Shown in pieces: positions 15,791 to 25,600 of a stretch of 64,000 nt of DNA; the stretch's first letter is position 1; the number at the start of each line of letters is the position of its first letter. A program made the position numbers and the translations under genes. The DNA comes from UBA10449 sp005883585 (GTDB lineage Bacteria > Chloroflexota > Dormibacteria > Dormibacterales > Dormibacteraceae), in NCBI GenBank assembly GCA_005883585.1, contig VBFD01000109.1, positions 1 to 64,000 on the forward strand, read 5' to 3'. Under the pieces are notes generated by a model. It saw only the letters and a program-made list of their open reading frames with translations, searched no databases and was not told the DNA's origin.

Positions 15791-17518
15791 GTGGGGAGCT
15801 TCACCGCGTTCAGTCGAACGCCGTTGAGGGTGGTCGCCCTGGCGGCGGCCATCATCTTTGCCCTTTCGCCCGGCCGGCTGGTGGCGGGCGGAGCACTCTG
15901 GGCGTCACCGATCTCCCCGACCAACGCCGTGGTCAGCTCGCCCACGAGCGGCGGCGGCTACCCCGAAAACCCGCCGATCGAAGGGGGATGCGTCGGTCCG
16001 AGCGCCGCCAACTTCAACGCCAATCACTCGGAGTCGGAGATAACGGTCAAGCCCGGTAGCGAACAGCTGGTGGGCTCGTCGAAGTTCTTCTTCGACAAGT
16101 TCTCGACCGGCTACAACTTCTATCTCGGCAGCTACAACATCAACGGGAGCTCGCACACCAACAACATCATCCAGGGGTACGACTGCTCCACCACCGAGAC
16201 GACGCCTGGCGTGCTCAATCAGAAGATGCCGCCGAGCTGGACCAACACGACTGACCCCAACGTCGGCTTCGACACCAAGGGTCGTGTCTACCAGACGATG
16301 CTTCCCTTCAACGCGTTCTGGACCAACCTGCACCCTGACGGGGAGATCACGGTTTCCTACAGCGACGACCTTGGCGCGCACTGGGCGACAGGGAACGGCG
16401 GGCAGGCGCTCGAACAGGTTCCCAATTCAAGCTCGTTCCAGTTCGGCCACGTAGAGGACAAGCAGTGGATCGCCGTCAACCATTACCCAAAATCGATTTT
16501 CCAGGACCACGTTTACGCCACCTGGGACGTGATCGATGGCAATGTTGGGAGCACCGTCAAGCTGCGTATGGCGGTTTCTCGGGACCGCGGGCTGACGTTC
16601 TCGCGCGCCAAGACGATCGTTTCGGCCTCCATCGACCAGCTGCGCGACCAGTTCAGCCAGCCGGCCGTCGACCCCAAGGGCGACGTCTACGTTGCCTACA
16701 CGAACATCGGGACGAAGACCAACGTGGCCGACTTCTTCGTGACTAAGTCGACCGATGACGGCGCGACTTTCAGCAGGCCGGTTCAGGCGGGATCCGGAAA
16801 TACGATCGGGGTGGCCAGCGGGCGGGTGACGAACACGACCTTCCGCGATGGCATCAATTTCGCATTCGCTGTGTCGCAGGATTTTCCTGGACACCTGTAC
16901 CTGGCCTACAACGACTTCAACGGGACGCAGTACAACGTCTTCATCGTGCAGTCGACTGACGGCGGCCAGACATGGAGCGCGCCCGTGGCGGTCAACGACG
17001 ACTACAAGTCAGGCAATGTCGCCGACCACTTCCAGCCGGCCATAGCCGCCGGTCCCGGAGGCGCGGTGGCGGTGGCGTTCTACGACCGGCGGGCCAGCTG
17101 CCCGAGCGACGCCAGCATCATCCTGCAGGATCGTGGTCGGTCGAACTTCTGCATCGACGTTTCGGTGCAGCCCTACAAGGACACTGGCGCCGGCGCGGTG
17201 TCCAGGGGCGCCAACATCCGTGCGTCGAGCTTCACCTGGGATCCGCAGCAGCCCGGCCTGGGGATCAACCCGGACGGGACCACAACCGACCTGCAGAAGC
17301 TGGGAGGGCTCGGGCAGATGGCGTGCGCATCACACAACGACCCCTGCAGGCTGTCGTTCATCGGCGATTATTTCGGGCTGGCGATCTCCGCGGGCAACAT
17401 CTACACGCTGTCCGTCTCGACCCACTATCCATCGAATGTGCATGCTGACGACAGCTCGATCCTCTACTACCAGCAACAGGTGCTCGGCACCATCAGCAGA
17501 GGGAGTCTCGGAATTTAG
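15791..17518 (+). CDS. Secreted sialidase-fold protein with Asp-box repeats
   Basis: An N-terminal signal segment (LRVVALAAAIIFALSPGRLVAGG) is followed by a long exported beta-propeller. Asp-box (BNR) motifs are visible: SRDRGLTFS, STDDGATFS, STDGGQTWS. Other exo-alpha-sialidase-like stretches are GRVYQTMLPF and AYNDFNGTQYN. The catalytic triad of true sialidases is not evident, so glycan binding or a structural role is equally possible. GTG 15791 follows AAGGAGG at about 15775-15781. Its stop interlocks with the convergent immunity gene at 17515 (TTAG shared). Confidence 0.78.
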   Translation: MGSFTAFSRTPLRVVALAAAIIFALSPGRLVAGGALWASPISPTNAVVSSPTSGGGYPENPPIEGGCVGPSAANFNANHSESEITVKPGSEQLVGSSKFFFDKFSTGYNFYLGSYNINGSSHTNNIIQGYDCSTTETTPGVLNQKMPPSWTNTTDPNVGFDTKGRVYQTMLPFNAFWTNLHPDGEITVSYSDDLGAHWATGNGGQALEQVPNSSSFQFGHVEDKQWIAVNHYPKSIFQDHVYATWDVIDGNVGSTVKLRMAVSRDRGLTFSRAKTIVSASIDQLRDQFSQPAVDPKGDVYVAYTNIGTKTNVADFFVTKSTDDGATFSRPVQAGSGNTIGVASGRVTNTTFRDGINFAFAVSQDFPGHLYLAYNDFNGTQYNVFIVQSTDGGQTWSAPVAVNDDYKSGNVADHFQPAIAAGPGGAVAVAFYDRRASCPSDASIILQDRGRSNFCIDVSVQPYKDTGAGAVSRGANIRASSFTWDPQQPGLGINPDGTTTDLQKLGGLGQMACASHNDPCRLSFIGDYFGLAISAGNIYTLSVSTHYPSNVHADDSSILYYQQQVLGTISRGSLGI

Positions 17519-18030
17519 CTGGCTCGAAACGAAGGATGGCGTGACGGAAAGTCGTCGGGGAAGACCGGTACCCGAATCCGACCGGTGAGGACTGCCAACA
17601 GCCACTCGGTGGCCGAAAGCTCGTACTCGGGCCAAGCGTCGCCCCTCGCCTCGTTGACGATCACGCTGCTGCCGAGCCGGCGCGTGGAGTCGAACTTCCA
17701 GTAAACGGAATCCCCGTTGTCGGTACCTGCCCATGGAACCAGATCTTCGGGTGGAGGACCGACGCCGTCCGTATCAAGGGCAAGCGCCTCCCGCAGAACG
17801 CGGAGCTCGTCGATCAGGTTTAGATGCGGATTCGGACTCGTCGGGTGGAAGAGCCACAGGAAGTCATCGAAGGAACCTTCGCCGTAGGTTTCCACAAGGG
17901 CGCGATAGTCAGCCGGGAGTGGGAATCCCAAGCGATTCTCCACTTGATTCCAATCGATTCGAGCCACCCGAGCCGGAGGTGGCACGGCTCGCTTCAGCTC
18001 GGCAAGAGCGTCGGAGGGTCTAGCGTCCAC
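17515..18030 (-). CDS. SMI1/KNR4 (SUKH) family protein, probable immunity protein
   Basis: A cytosolic 171-residue protein with the SUKH signature: IDWNQVENRLGFPLPADYRALVETYGEGSFDDFLWLFHP, then ELRVLRE, a mid-protein LVPWAGTDNGDSVYWKF and a C-terminal helix ATEWLLAVLTGRI. SUKH proteins commonly neutralise nuclease toxins of polymorphic toxin systems. It overlaps the 3' end of the toxin ORF by 11 bases on the same strand, the classic toxin-immunity order, so immunity to that toxin is well supported inference. Confidence 0.85.
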   Translation of the reverse strand: MDARPSDALAELKRAVPPPARVARIDWNQVENRLGFPLPADYRALVETYGEGSFDDFLWLFHPTSPNPHLNLIDELRVLREALALDTDGVGPPPEDLVPWAGTDNGDSVYWKFDSTRRLGSSVIVNEARGDAWPEYELSATEWLLAVLTGRIRVPVFPDDFPSRHPSFRAS

Positions 18031-18835
18031 GGTTCAAGACCGTAACCCAGAAATCAAGGCCTCCGCTTCCGCTCGCGCGCATCGTGATCCCCCGCGCAAC
18101 AAGTTCATTGCCAACGTAGACCGGAGTGGATGAATAGTCCACCTGCTGCCCAGCCTCCAGCGCCTTTCGTACCCGGCGCTCATAACTGACCATCTCCGGG
18201 AGGTTGGCGGGCGTCTGATGAATCGTAACGAGGTTCTTGGGGTCGGTCCCCGATCCTCCGATCTGAGCACCCAGGAGGTGTCCGCGAGCATGTCCCGCGG
18301 GTTGTCCTTCAAAACCGGGAGGGGTGATGTGACGCGATGCCGGGGTTCCGGTGAGGACGTGCTCCCCCGTGAGTTGGGCCTGGACCCCAGTCGGCCGGTG
18401 CAGCGAATCGAGCGGGCCCGAGTGGATGGACTTGCTGAGCTCCGTCCGATTCAAGGGTGGTCGAGGGGAAGCCACAGTGGACGCGCCACCCGGGTGGGGC
18501 GCTTGGATCCGAATCGGATGCTCCAGGTCCTTGAAGCCCTTCGCCGCCCGTGCGTCCGCCTCTTTGGTCCGCGTCGCCACGGCTTTCAGGCCTTCGGCGG
18601 TGCCGCGATGAAAGTCGGCAATGGCCTTAGAGACACCTTCGCCGGCCGCTCGCACCCCGCGTTTGACCAGGCGTTCGGCGACTTCTCCGATGGCGCCATG
18701 GCCCACCCTTCCTCCGGTCTTCGCACTCAGAGCCCGACCGTGGTTCTCGATCTCGCTCGCGTGCCCGTGCAGCTTGTCGGCCGCTTGACCGAGGGAGTCG
18801 AGGTTGATTTTGAATCCGCTATTTGAGCCGCCTAT
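18020..18835 (-). CDS. Type VII-linked nuclease toxin module (ORF without standard start)
   Basis: The N-terminal half (GFKINLDSLGQAADKLHGHASEIE) is a helical hinge as in WXG100-like effectors. The C-terminal 100 residues (GHARGHLLGAQIGGSGTDPKNLVTIHQTPAN, then TPVYVGNELVARGITMRASGSGG) match the DNA/RNA non-specific endonuclease toxin fold. The RGH histidine and the NLVTIHQ asparagine are candidate catalytic and metal residues. No ATG/GTG/TTG exists at the expected start; the next, at 18976, lies deep inside the upstream gene. An ATA at 18835 overlaps the upstream TAG (ATAG) with GGAGG about 10 bases before. A minus-one frameshift from the upstream ORF is the alternative. Confidence 0.75.
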   Translation of the reverse strand: MGGSNSGFKINLDSLGQAADKLHGHASEIENHGRALSAKTGGRVGHGAIGEVAERLVKRGVRAAGEGVSKAIADFHRGTAEGLKAVATRTKEADARAAKGFKDLEHPIRIQAPHPGGASTVASPRPPLNRTELSKSIHSGPLDSLHRPTGVQAQLTGEHVLTGTPASRHITPPGFEGQPAGHARGHLLGAQIGGSGTDPKNLVTIHQTPANLPEMVSYERRVRKALEAGQQVDYSSTPVYVGNELVARGITMRASGSGGLDFWVTVLNRGR

Positions 18836-19410
18836 GCGAGTGCCGCCTCCACCCCGTGCAAAGCCAGGCCCCTCACAGCCTCCTCGAGCTTGCCCTCCAG
18901 CGGAGTGAGCGCGATTTGCAAAGCCTCTGCGATGACCACCTGTTCGAGCTGGTTGAGCAGGCCCTTGACGATCCACCTGGTCGTGCCGACGATCGCGACG
19001 GTCGCAAACTCCGCCAGGCCGAAGGTCGCGACTGCCGCTGCCTGATCGGCCACGAACTCGACCGCCATCGCCGTCAGTGCGGCAATGATTCCCACCTTTG
19101 CAGTGACCACGCCGTCCGCGACGACGTCCAGTGCATCCGCGAAGCCGTTGCAGCCCGCGACGAGCTCCTGGATGTGATTGGAGGAGAGATGGCCCCAGCG
19201 ATCCACGACTGCATCGATCGATTCCCCGAAGTTGTCGGCGGACAGGGCCAGGACGGTGGCGCGTGCGTCACCGTGCGTTGTGGTCAACGCGGAACTGTAC
19301 GTGCGCAGATGCGTGGCGTACTCGCGCAGCGTGTCCTCTTCGATTCCAGGCCAGGGCAGGCCGATGAAATTTATCGCCCACTCGAGCTCAGGAGGCAGAT
19401 CCAGGCTCAC
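18832..19410 (-). CDS. WXG100-like effector N-terminal domain protein
   Basis: A 192-residue protein beginning LDLPPELEWAINFIGLPWPGIEEDTLREYATHL, the N-terminal domain that directs large toxins to type VII secretion in actinobacteria (as in CpnT-like proteins). A helical region with hydrophobic stretches follows (AKVGIIAALTAMAVEFVADQAAAVATFGLAEFATVAIVG). In related proteins the toxin module continues in the same polypeptide. Here the frame stops at 18832 and the toxin continues in the minus-one frame. So this is either a two-gene effector or a frameshifted one. Confidence 0.75.
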   Translation of the reverse strand: MSLDLPPELEWAINFIGLPWPGIEEDTLREYATHLRTYSSALTTTHGDARATVLALSADNFGESIDAVVDRWGHLSSNHIQELVAGCNGFADALDVVADGVVTAKVGIIAALTAMAVEFVADQAAAVATFGLAEFATVAIVGTTRWIVKGLLNQLEQVVIAEALQIALTPLEGKLEEAVRGLALHGVEAALA

Positions 19411-19419
19411 GCCTACGAA

Positions 19420-19716
19420 TCAGCTCCAGATCTGTCTGTTGGCCCGCTCCGTGTTCAGATAGTTGTCGCCTGCGGTGCGCAGCGACTGCGAGATCTGGCG
19501 CAGGACCTGGTTGAGATCGTCGGCGCTGGCGTCCCATTTGGCCTGAAGCGCCTGGAACTCGCCGGACGCATCGCCCGACCAGCTCGCGACCAATGGCGCC
19601 AGGTAAGCCTTGAGGTCGCTCAATTGAGCGGCGATCTGTGAAGCGACGCCATCGGTATCCATCGCCGCCTCGTTGACCGCCCCGAATGTGACGAGGATGT
19701 GTCCGTCTCCGCCCAT
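19420..19716 (-). CDS. WXG100 family protein (ESAT-6-like)
   Basis: A 98-residue helical hairpin protein. The turn motif is W46-S-G48 (VASWSGDASGEF), with a downstream helix (DLNQVLRQISQSLRTAGDNYLNTE) carrying a YxxxE-like secretion motif (YLNTE). The ATG at 19716 lies one base after the stop of the other WXG100 gene, so the two are co-expressed and probably form a heterodimer, the usual substrate unit of type VII systems. Confidence 0.9.
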   Translation of the reverse strand: MGGDGHILVTFGAVNEAAMDTDGVASQIAAQLSDLKAYLAPLVASWSGDASGEFQALQAKWDASADDLNQVLRQISQSLRTAGDNYLNTERANRQIWS

Positions 19717-19717
19717 G

Positions 19718-20041
19718 TCAGCCTCCCAGCTTGCGAGTGATCGAGGTGAAGCTCTGCTGGCTGGTGTCCTCGGTCGTCTGGTAGTTGCTTTGAACCTTGA
19801 CCAAGCCGTCGCCGATCGCCCGCAGCGCCACGTTGAGCTGCGTCGCATCCTGATGCCAGCGATCCTTCAAAGCATGGAAGCTGGTGGCGGCCGATCCCTG
19901 CCAGGTCCCCATCAGGGGATCGAGGCGCGCGAGCAGGTTGCTGAGCTGCGACTGAATCTGGGCGTTCACGTCATAGACGTGTTGCGAAGCGGCCTGCATC
20001 GTGGCCAGCTCCGTCCGGAAGTTCGAACCGCCTCCGCTCAT
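19718..20041 (-). CDS. WXG100 family protein (CFP-10-like)
   Basis: A 107-residue helical hairpin with W47-Q-G49 (GTWQGSAATSFHALKDRW) at the turn. The C-terminal helix ends with SNYQTTEDTSQQSF, so the YxxxD/E secretion signal is present as YQTTE. It is first gene of the leftward effector operon (two WXG100 genes, effector N-terminus, toxin, SUKH). The 116-base gap to the divergent gene at 20158 must hold its promoter. Confidence 0.9.
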   Translation of the reverse strand: MSGGGSNFRTELATMQAASQHVYDVNAQIQSQLSNLLARLDPLMGTWQGSAATSFHALKDRWHQDATQLNVALRAIGDGLVKVQSNYQTTEDTSQQSFTSITRKLGG

Positions 20042-20157
20042 CTCTCCATGTCCTCCCTCAAGAGATCCGGAATGCGCTGCCGTTAACCGTTCGATTCATG
20101 CTAAGCCCTGTGGACCGATTTGAAACGCCGTAGCGGCAACTCCACGATGGTGGCGAA

Positions 20158-21231
20158 TTGAGTCAACTACGCCTGCGCGTTGACGTTGAGAGCCCATCAG
20201 GAAGGCGCCCGCTCGAGGTGCCCGAGGACGCCCTCGTCGACGACCTGGTGCCCAGCCTGGTCGAGGTGTGCGAGGGACGGGCGGATGGGCTCGGATGGAA
20301 GCTGGCCCCTAAGGGAGGGGCGCCGCTGCCTGGGACTCGGACCCTCCGCGAGTGCGGGATTTTCGCCGGCGCCGTCCTGGTGCTCGTCGAGCCGGAGCCC
20401 CTCGAGGACGCGGAAGCGGACCAAGTACGGGTGCCGTCGCCGGCGGCCGATGTGGATCGTGCCGGCGATGCCGCGTACATTCGCGCGCTCGACGGCGCGA
20501 TCGTCGCGCCCCGTCTTCGAGCCAGCAATGTGATCGCCGTAATTTCAGATCACCCCGGCGCTGGTGCGACGACCGTCACCGTCCTGCTGGCGACGATGCT
20601 CGGCGCGCTGCGGGACGACCAGGTGGCTGCGGTCGACGCCAATGCTCAAGCGGGCGCGATGAGCCACTGGATTGCCCCCGACAGCAGCATGTCAAAGGAT
20701 GTTTACGCCTCGCTTTTCCGGCCCAACGTGACACCTGAACAAGTGCGAGGCGCTCTTGTCGGCGTCGCACCGCGGCTATCGATCTTGCCCGGTCCGGACA
20801 AGCCGACCAGCGCGATCGCCCCGGGTGCCGCCAGCTGGGGCCGGCTCATCGAGCACCTCCGCCACCTCCACAACATCGTGATCCTCGACTGCGGCGCCGG
20901 TCTTCAGCGCGCCGTGAGTCGCGCCTCGATCGACGCCGCCGACCAGGTCGTCCTGGTCACGACGCCGCAGCTCGCGAAGCTCGACGAAACGGGTTCCATC
21001 GCGGAATCGATTCAGGCTCGAGGGAAGGCGGTCGTTGTGGTCGCGAATCAGTCACCGTCGCGCGCTCGTTCCATGCGCTCGACCGACGGTGTTCAACAGG
21101 TCACGGTCACCTATGATCCGCACCACGCCAAGCGGTTGAGGACGCGCGGCTTCACGTGGCCCGGCGCCCCGGTTTCCTGGCAGGTCAGCGTTCGGGAGCT
21201 GGCGGCGGTCCTGGTCGGAAGCCTCGGCTAG
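20158..21231 (+). CDS. Ubiquitin-like/MinD-like fusion protein of the type VII locus
   Basis: Residues 1-80 look like the ubiquitin-fold domain of YukD/EccD (LRLRVDVESPSGRRPLEVPEDALVDDLVPSL, and GIFAGAVLVLVEPE). A linker leads to a MinD/ParA-type domain from about 120 (NVIAVISDHPGAGATTVTVLLATMLGAL, VAAVDANAQAGAM, NIVILDCGAGLQ, DQVVLVTTPQ). The P-loop DHPGAGATT (131-139) lacks both lysines of the deviant Walker A motif, so ATP hydrolysis is doubtful. The start is TTG 20158. It converges on the EccD-like gene with interlocked stops (CTAG). Confidence 0.75.
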   Translation: MSQLRLRVDVESPSGRRPLEVPEDALVDDLVPSLVEVCEGRADGLGWKLAPKGGAPLPGTRTLRECGIFAGAVLVLVEPEPLEDAEADQVRVPSPAADVDRAGDAAYIRALDGAIVAPRLRASNVIAVISDHPGAGATTVTVLLATMLGALRDDQVAAVDANAQAGAMSHWIAPDSSMSKDVYASLFRPNVTPEQVRGALVGVAPRLSILPGPDKPTSAIAPGAASWGRLIEHLRHLHNIVILDCGAGLQRAVSRASIDAADQVVLVTTPQLAKLDETGSIAESIQARGKAVVVVANQSPSRARSMRSTDGVQQVTVTYDPHHAKRLRTRGFTWPGAPVSWQVSVRELAAVLVGSLG

Positions 21232-22532
21232 TGCAGGCCGTGGGCGAAGCGCGCCACAGCCTCGTAAGTTCGCAGGACCGCTAGCGCCAAGGGCACGGTT
21301 GCCACTGTGGCCAGCAACTCGACCCTGCTCATCTGCCTGCGGAAAAGCGGCGACAGCTCCCAGCCTCTGACAGTGGCGGCCGCCGCCGCAAGGAGAATCG
21401 CATCCGCGATCAGGACGGCGACGGTGCCTCCCACTCGACCCGGCCCGGACAGCTGCAGGACCAGCGAGCACTCCAGCAACACCAGCCCGATCAGCCCGCC
21501 GGCGACCAAGGGCGCGACCTCAGCCGAAAATCGAAAATGTCTTGCCTTGGCCACCACGGCAACCGAGGTCACGGCCATGAGGCCCCAGGCAAACCAACCC
21601 CCCGAAATCGCAAGGGCCGCATTCGAAGCCGTCAGCAGGACCGTGGACCCGACAAGCAGTGCGGCCAGCAGGCGCCGGCCGCGCCGCGCACGTACTGAGA
21701 CCGATGTGGGATCGGGCTCGGCGAGGTTCGCCAGTCGCGCCGCCAGGGCGGGCGTCACGGCCAGCTGGCCGAGCCCGAGCGGAGCGAGAAGTGCCGCCGC
21801 GGCAAGAGACCCGACGCCGGCCGCCGATGACCCCACAAGCACCACCGCGGGGAGGAGGAGGGCTGCGATCAAGCCGACCGCCGGCGTGATCACGGCGTCG
21901 CCGGCGATAAGGATGGCGACCCACGACCCCGCGGCGAGAGACCCCAGAGCCGCCGCCAAAATCCCTGTCGAATCCGCTCCAGCTTCGCCGGCAATGCCTG
22001 CGCCGGCGGCGGCCCACAGGGGCAATCCGGCAAGCACGATGATCCCGCCCAAGGCGCGCTTGCCGATGAGCTGTGCCATGCCGAGGCCGCCCGCGGCGGC
22101 GATTGCCGCGCCTCCCAGGCCACCCACGGTCCGCAATCCGCGATCTCCGATCAGGAGGGTCAGCAGGCCGGCACCCAGCAGGCAGAGGGCGGCTGCTCCC
22201 ACGAGCAGCAGCTGGGCCGCCGGCTTGGCCCAGCGACCGGTCTGGGCATCAACGGTGATCGCAACGCGCTCGGAGTAGTCGTCGACCACGGGCTCCGGAG
22301 TTGGAGAGGTGATGTCGCGAAGGAACAGCATGGTTCCCTCGACCACACCCTGGTCCTCCAGCGCAAGCTCAGGGTCGAGCACCTGGCCACCAACCCTGAT
22401 CAGCGCCCATCTGGCGGCCGCGCCATCACCGGTCTCGCCGAGCATGCCCACCACGTCCCAAAGCAATTCGGCGACGGGAATGCCGGCGGGTAGGGTGGCG
22501 TCGACCCGCCGTCTGGAACCGACGACGGTCAC
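21228..22532 (-). CDS. EccD-like type VII secretion membrane protein
   Basis: The N-terminal 75 residues form the ubiquitin-like domain of EccD (VTVVGSRRRVDATLPAGIPVAELL, TMLFLRDI). About eleven transmembrane helices follow, rich in Ala/Gly/Leu. EccD forms the membrane channel vestibule of ESX systems. The length of 434 residues is close to mycobacterial EccD. The GTG at 22532 is used; the frame extends upstream without ATG/GTG/TTG to a stop at 22586. It is divergent from the EccC gene. Confidence 0.82.
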   Translation of the reverse strand: MTVVGSRRRVDATLPAGIPVAELLWDVVGMLGETGDGAAARWALIRVGGQVLDPELALEDQGVVEGTMLFLRDITSPTPEPVVDDYSERVAITVDAQTGRWAKPAAQLLLVGAAALCLLGAGLLTLLIGDRGLRTVGGLGGAAIAAAGGLGMAQLIGKRALGGIIVLAGLPLWAAAGAGIAGEAGADSTGILAAALGSLAAGSWVAILIAGDAVITPAVGLIAALLLPAVVLVGSSAAGVGSLAAAALLAPLGLGQLAVTPALAARLANLAEPDPTSVSVRARRGRRLLAALLVGSTVLLTASNAALAISGGWFAWGLMAVTSVAVVAKARHFRFSAEVAPLVAGGLIGLVLLECSLVLQLSGPGRVGGTVAVLIADAILLAAAAATVRGWELSPLFRRQMSRVELLATVATVPLALAVLRTYEAVARFAHGLH

Positions 22533-22620
22533 GCGGCACGACGCCTCTACGTTGTCCTCCTCGGTGATCTCAGCAGGGCTTTCTCAGACTGAGGACTCGA
22601 ACCATTAGTGTGACGAATCG

Positions 22621-25600
22621 ATGGTGACTGTAGATGCTCGGTCGCGGACGATACGCCGGGCGCCCCGATCGGCACCCCCAGTCGTGCCGGACTCTCCAAT
22701 CACGCTGTCGGCGCCGCCGCGCCTCGATTCGCAGTCAGGCGGTGCGGTCGCCTGGCTCCAGTACGTGTTTCCGATCGTCGGGAGCCTCGGCGGGATGCTG
22801 TTCATCGTCAACAACCCCAAGCCTCTTTTCCTCGCGAGCGGATTGCTGTTCATGCTCGGCTCGGTCGGCATGGGTATCGGAATGGGAATGCAGCAGAGGT
22901 CGTCCGTGAAGCGTCGCCTTAGAGGCGGGCGCGCCCGCTACCTCGACTATTTGCACGGAGTCCGCGTCCAGCTGCAGGCGGCCGCCGCCGCTCAGCGGGC
23001 CGCATCGGCATGGAGCCATCCTCCGCCTGACGCCCTGCTTGCCATCACCGGTTCGACTGCCCGCCTCTGGGAGAGACGGCCTGACGATCCGGACTTCCTC
23101 GTGCTGAGGGTGGGTCAAGGCACCTTGCCGCTGGCGACGCCGTTTCAGGTTCCGTCCGAAGACGGCCTCGGAGCCCAATCGGATCCCGTGTGCATCGAGG
23201 CGATGGGTGAGCTGGTGCGAGCCCAGAGCACAGTTTCGAATGAGGCCGTAGCCGTGGACCTCAAGACATCACCTGTGGTCAGCGTCGTTGGACATCGCGC
23301 CGCGATTGACGATGCCGCGCGCGCTCTCTTGAGCCAGCTGGCCGTCCTGCACGCGCCCGACGACGTTCGCCTCCTGCTGTGTACCAGCCGGGCTTCCGCG
23401 CCGGGCTGGGAGTGGATGAAGTGGCTGCCCCACCTCCGGGGGGCGTCGGGCGACCAATCCGGTCCAGTGGTCTGCGACCCGGACGAGCTGGAGGCGGCCA
23501 TCACGTCCCGCGCCGCCCGCGCCCGGCGCAGCTCGGCAACCGATCAGGCCGGTGCAGACCAATGGCTGGTGGTGCTCGCCGACGGCGTGGTTCCCGCTCC
23601 GGAGGCGATCGCGACCTTGCGACGAACCCCGTCGCGGACTTCGTTGGTCATCCTCGCCGAGAGCGCGGCCGCGGAACCCAACGAGGTCGATGTGCGGGTC
23701 GGCGTCGCCGCCGCCCGGCTGGAAGTCGAATCATCGGGACCGCGCATCGAAGGTCGGCCCGACCGCCTCGGCCCGGCCGCCGCCGAAGCCATCGCCCGCC
23801 GGCTGGCGCCGCTTCGACTGTTAGAGGAGCCTGGTTCCCGGCGCCTCGCCGGCGCAATCTCTCTGACCGATCTGCTGGACATTCGAGACGTCGCCAGGCT
23901 CGATCCCGCCGTCATCTGGCGCACGCGGGCCTCGGCTGACAACCTGAGGACACCGATCGGCGTCAGCAGCCAGGGCGGTGCCGTGCTTCTAGACCTCAAA
24001 GAGTCGGCGCTTGGAGGCGACGGCCCGCACGGTTTGGTGATCGGCGCCACCGGCTCGGGCAAGAGCGAGCTGCTGCGGACGGTGGTCACCGGGCTCGCGC
24101 TCACGCACCCGCCGGACCTGCTCGCATTCGTGCTGGTCGACTTCAAGGGTGGGGCGGCGTTTGCCGGGCTTCAGGATCTTCCGCACGTGGCCGGCGTGAT
24201 CACCAACCTGGCCGACGACCTCGCCATGGTCGATCGTATGCACGCTGCGCTCTTCGGAGAGATCAGGCGCCGCCAGGAGCTGCTGCGAAAGGCCGGCAAC
24301 CTGGCTTCGCTGCGTGACTATCACCGCCGGCGCGCAGCTGGGGATGCCTTGCCGCCCCTTCCATATCTCGTCTTGATGGTGGACGAGTTTGGTGAGCTGC
24401 TGACATCGAAGCCGGACTTCATCGACCTCTTCGTGGCGGTGGGACGCCTCGGCCGCAGTCTGGGCATGCACCTGCTCCTTTGCTCGCAGCAACTCGACGA
24501 AGGTCGTCTGCGCGGCCTCGAAGGACACCTAAGCTACCGAATCGCGCTTCGCACATTCAGCGCCGCTGAGAGCCGCACGGTTCTCGGGGTCCCCGACGCG
24601 TACGAGCTGCCTCCGATTGCCGGTTCGGCCTATCTGAAAGTCGGGACCACTGCGTACACGCGATTTCGCGCGGCCCTGGTAAGCCAGCCTTACTCCGCGC
24701 CGCAAGACTCCACCGACGCACCACCCCGCCCCCGCCCATTCAGCCTCGCCTTCGGCGAGCCGGTCGTGCGCCCGCAGGAAGACCACGAGCCGGCCACTGA
24801 GGGCCCCAGCGTGCTCGATGTCGTGGTCTCACAGCTCCGCGACGCCGCGGAGAGGGTCCATCAGGTCTGGCTTCCACCGCTCGAGCGCACGGTTGCGCTC
24901 GATCAGCTGCTTGGAGACATCCGAAAAAGGCGTGAACGCGGATTGAGCGCGACCAGCTGGGCCGGCTCCGGCCGGCAGTCGGTACCAGTTGGCCTGGTCG
25001 ACCTGCCCGCGGAGCAGGCGCGCGACGTGCTTGCGGTCGACCTCGCCGGCTCGGCCGGCCACCTGCTTGTCGTGGGTGCGGCCCTAACCGGGAAAACGAC
25101 GCTGCTGAGAACCCTGATCGCCAGCTTCGCTCTCACGCACACGCCCCAAGAGGCGCAGTTCTACTGCATCGACTATGGCGGTGGTGGGCTGTCGGTACTG
25201 GGCGGCTTGCCACATGTCGGGGGCGCGGCCGGGCGCCAGGACCCAGAGCGTGTCCGACGCACGGTGGCCGAGGTGGCGGCCCTGCTCGACGAGCGCGAAG
25301 CCCGGTTCAAAGCCGTGGGGATCGATTCACCACAGACTCTGCGCTCGCGTCGCGAAAGCGGCGATCTGGGCGGAGACGGCTGGCACGACGTCTTTCTCGT
25401 CGTCGACAACTGGCCCGCGCTGCGGCAGGAGTTCGAGGACCTGGAAGCTCCCATCCAGGAGATTGCGGCCAGAGGCCTTGGTTACGGTGTCCACTTGATC
25501 ATGACCGCGAGTCGGTGGGTCGACGTCCGCTCCGCGCTCAGGGAGTCGATCGGCGGCCGTCTCGAGCTCCGGCTGCACGATCCCATGGAGTCCGCGATCA

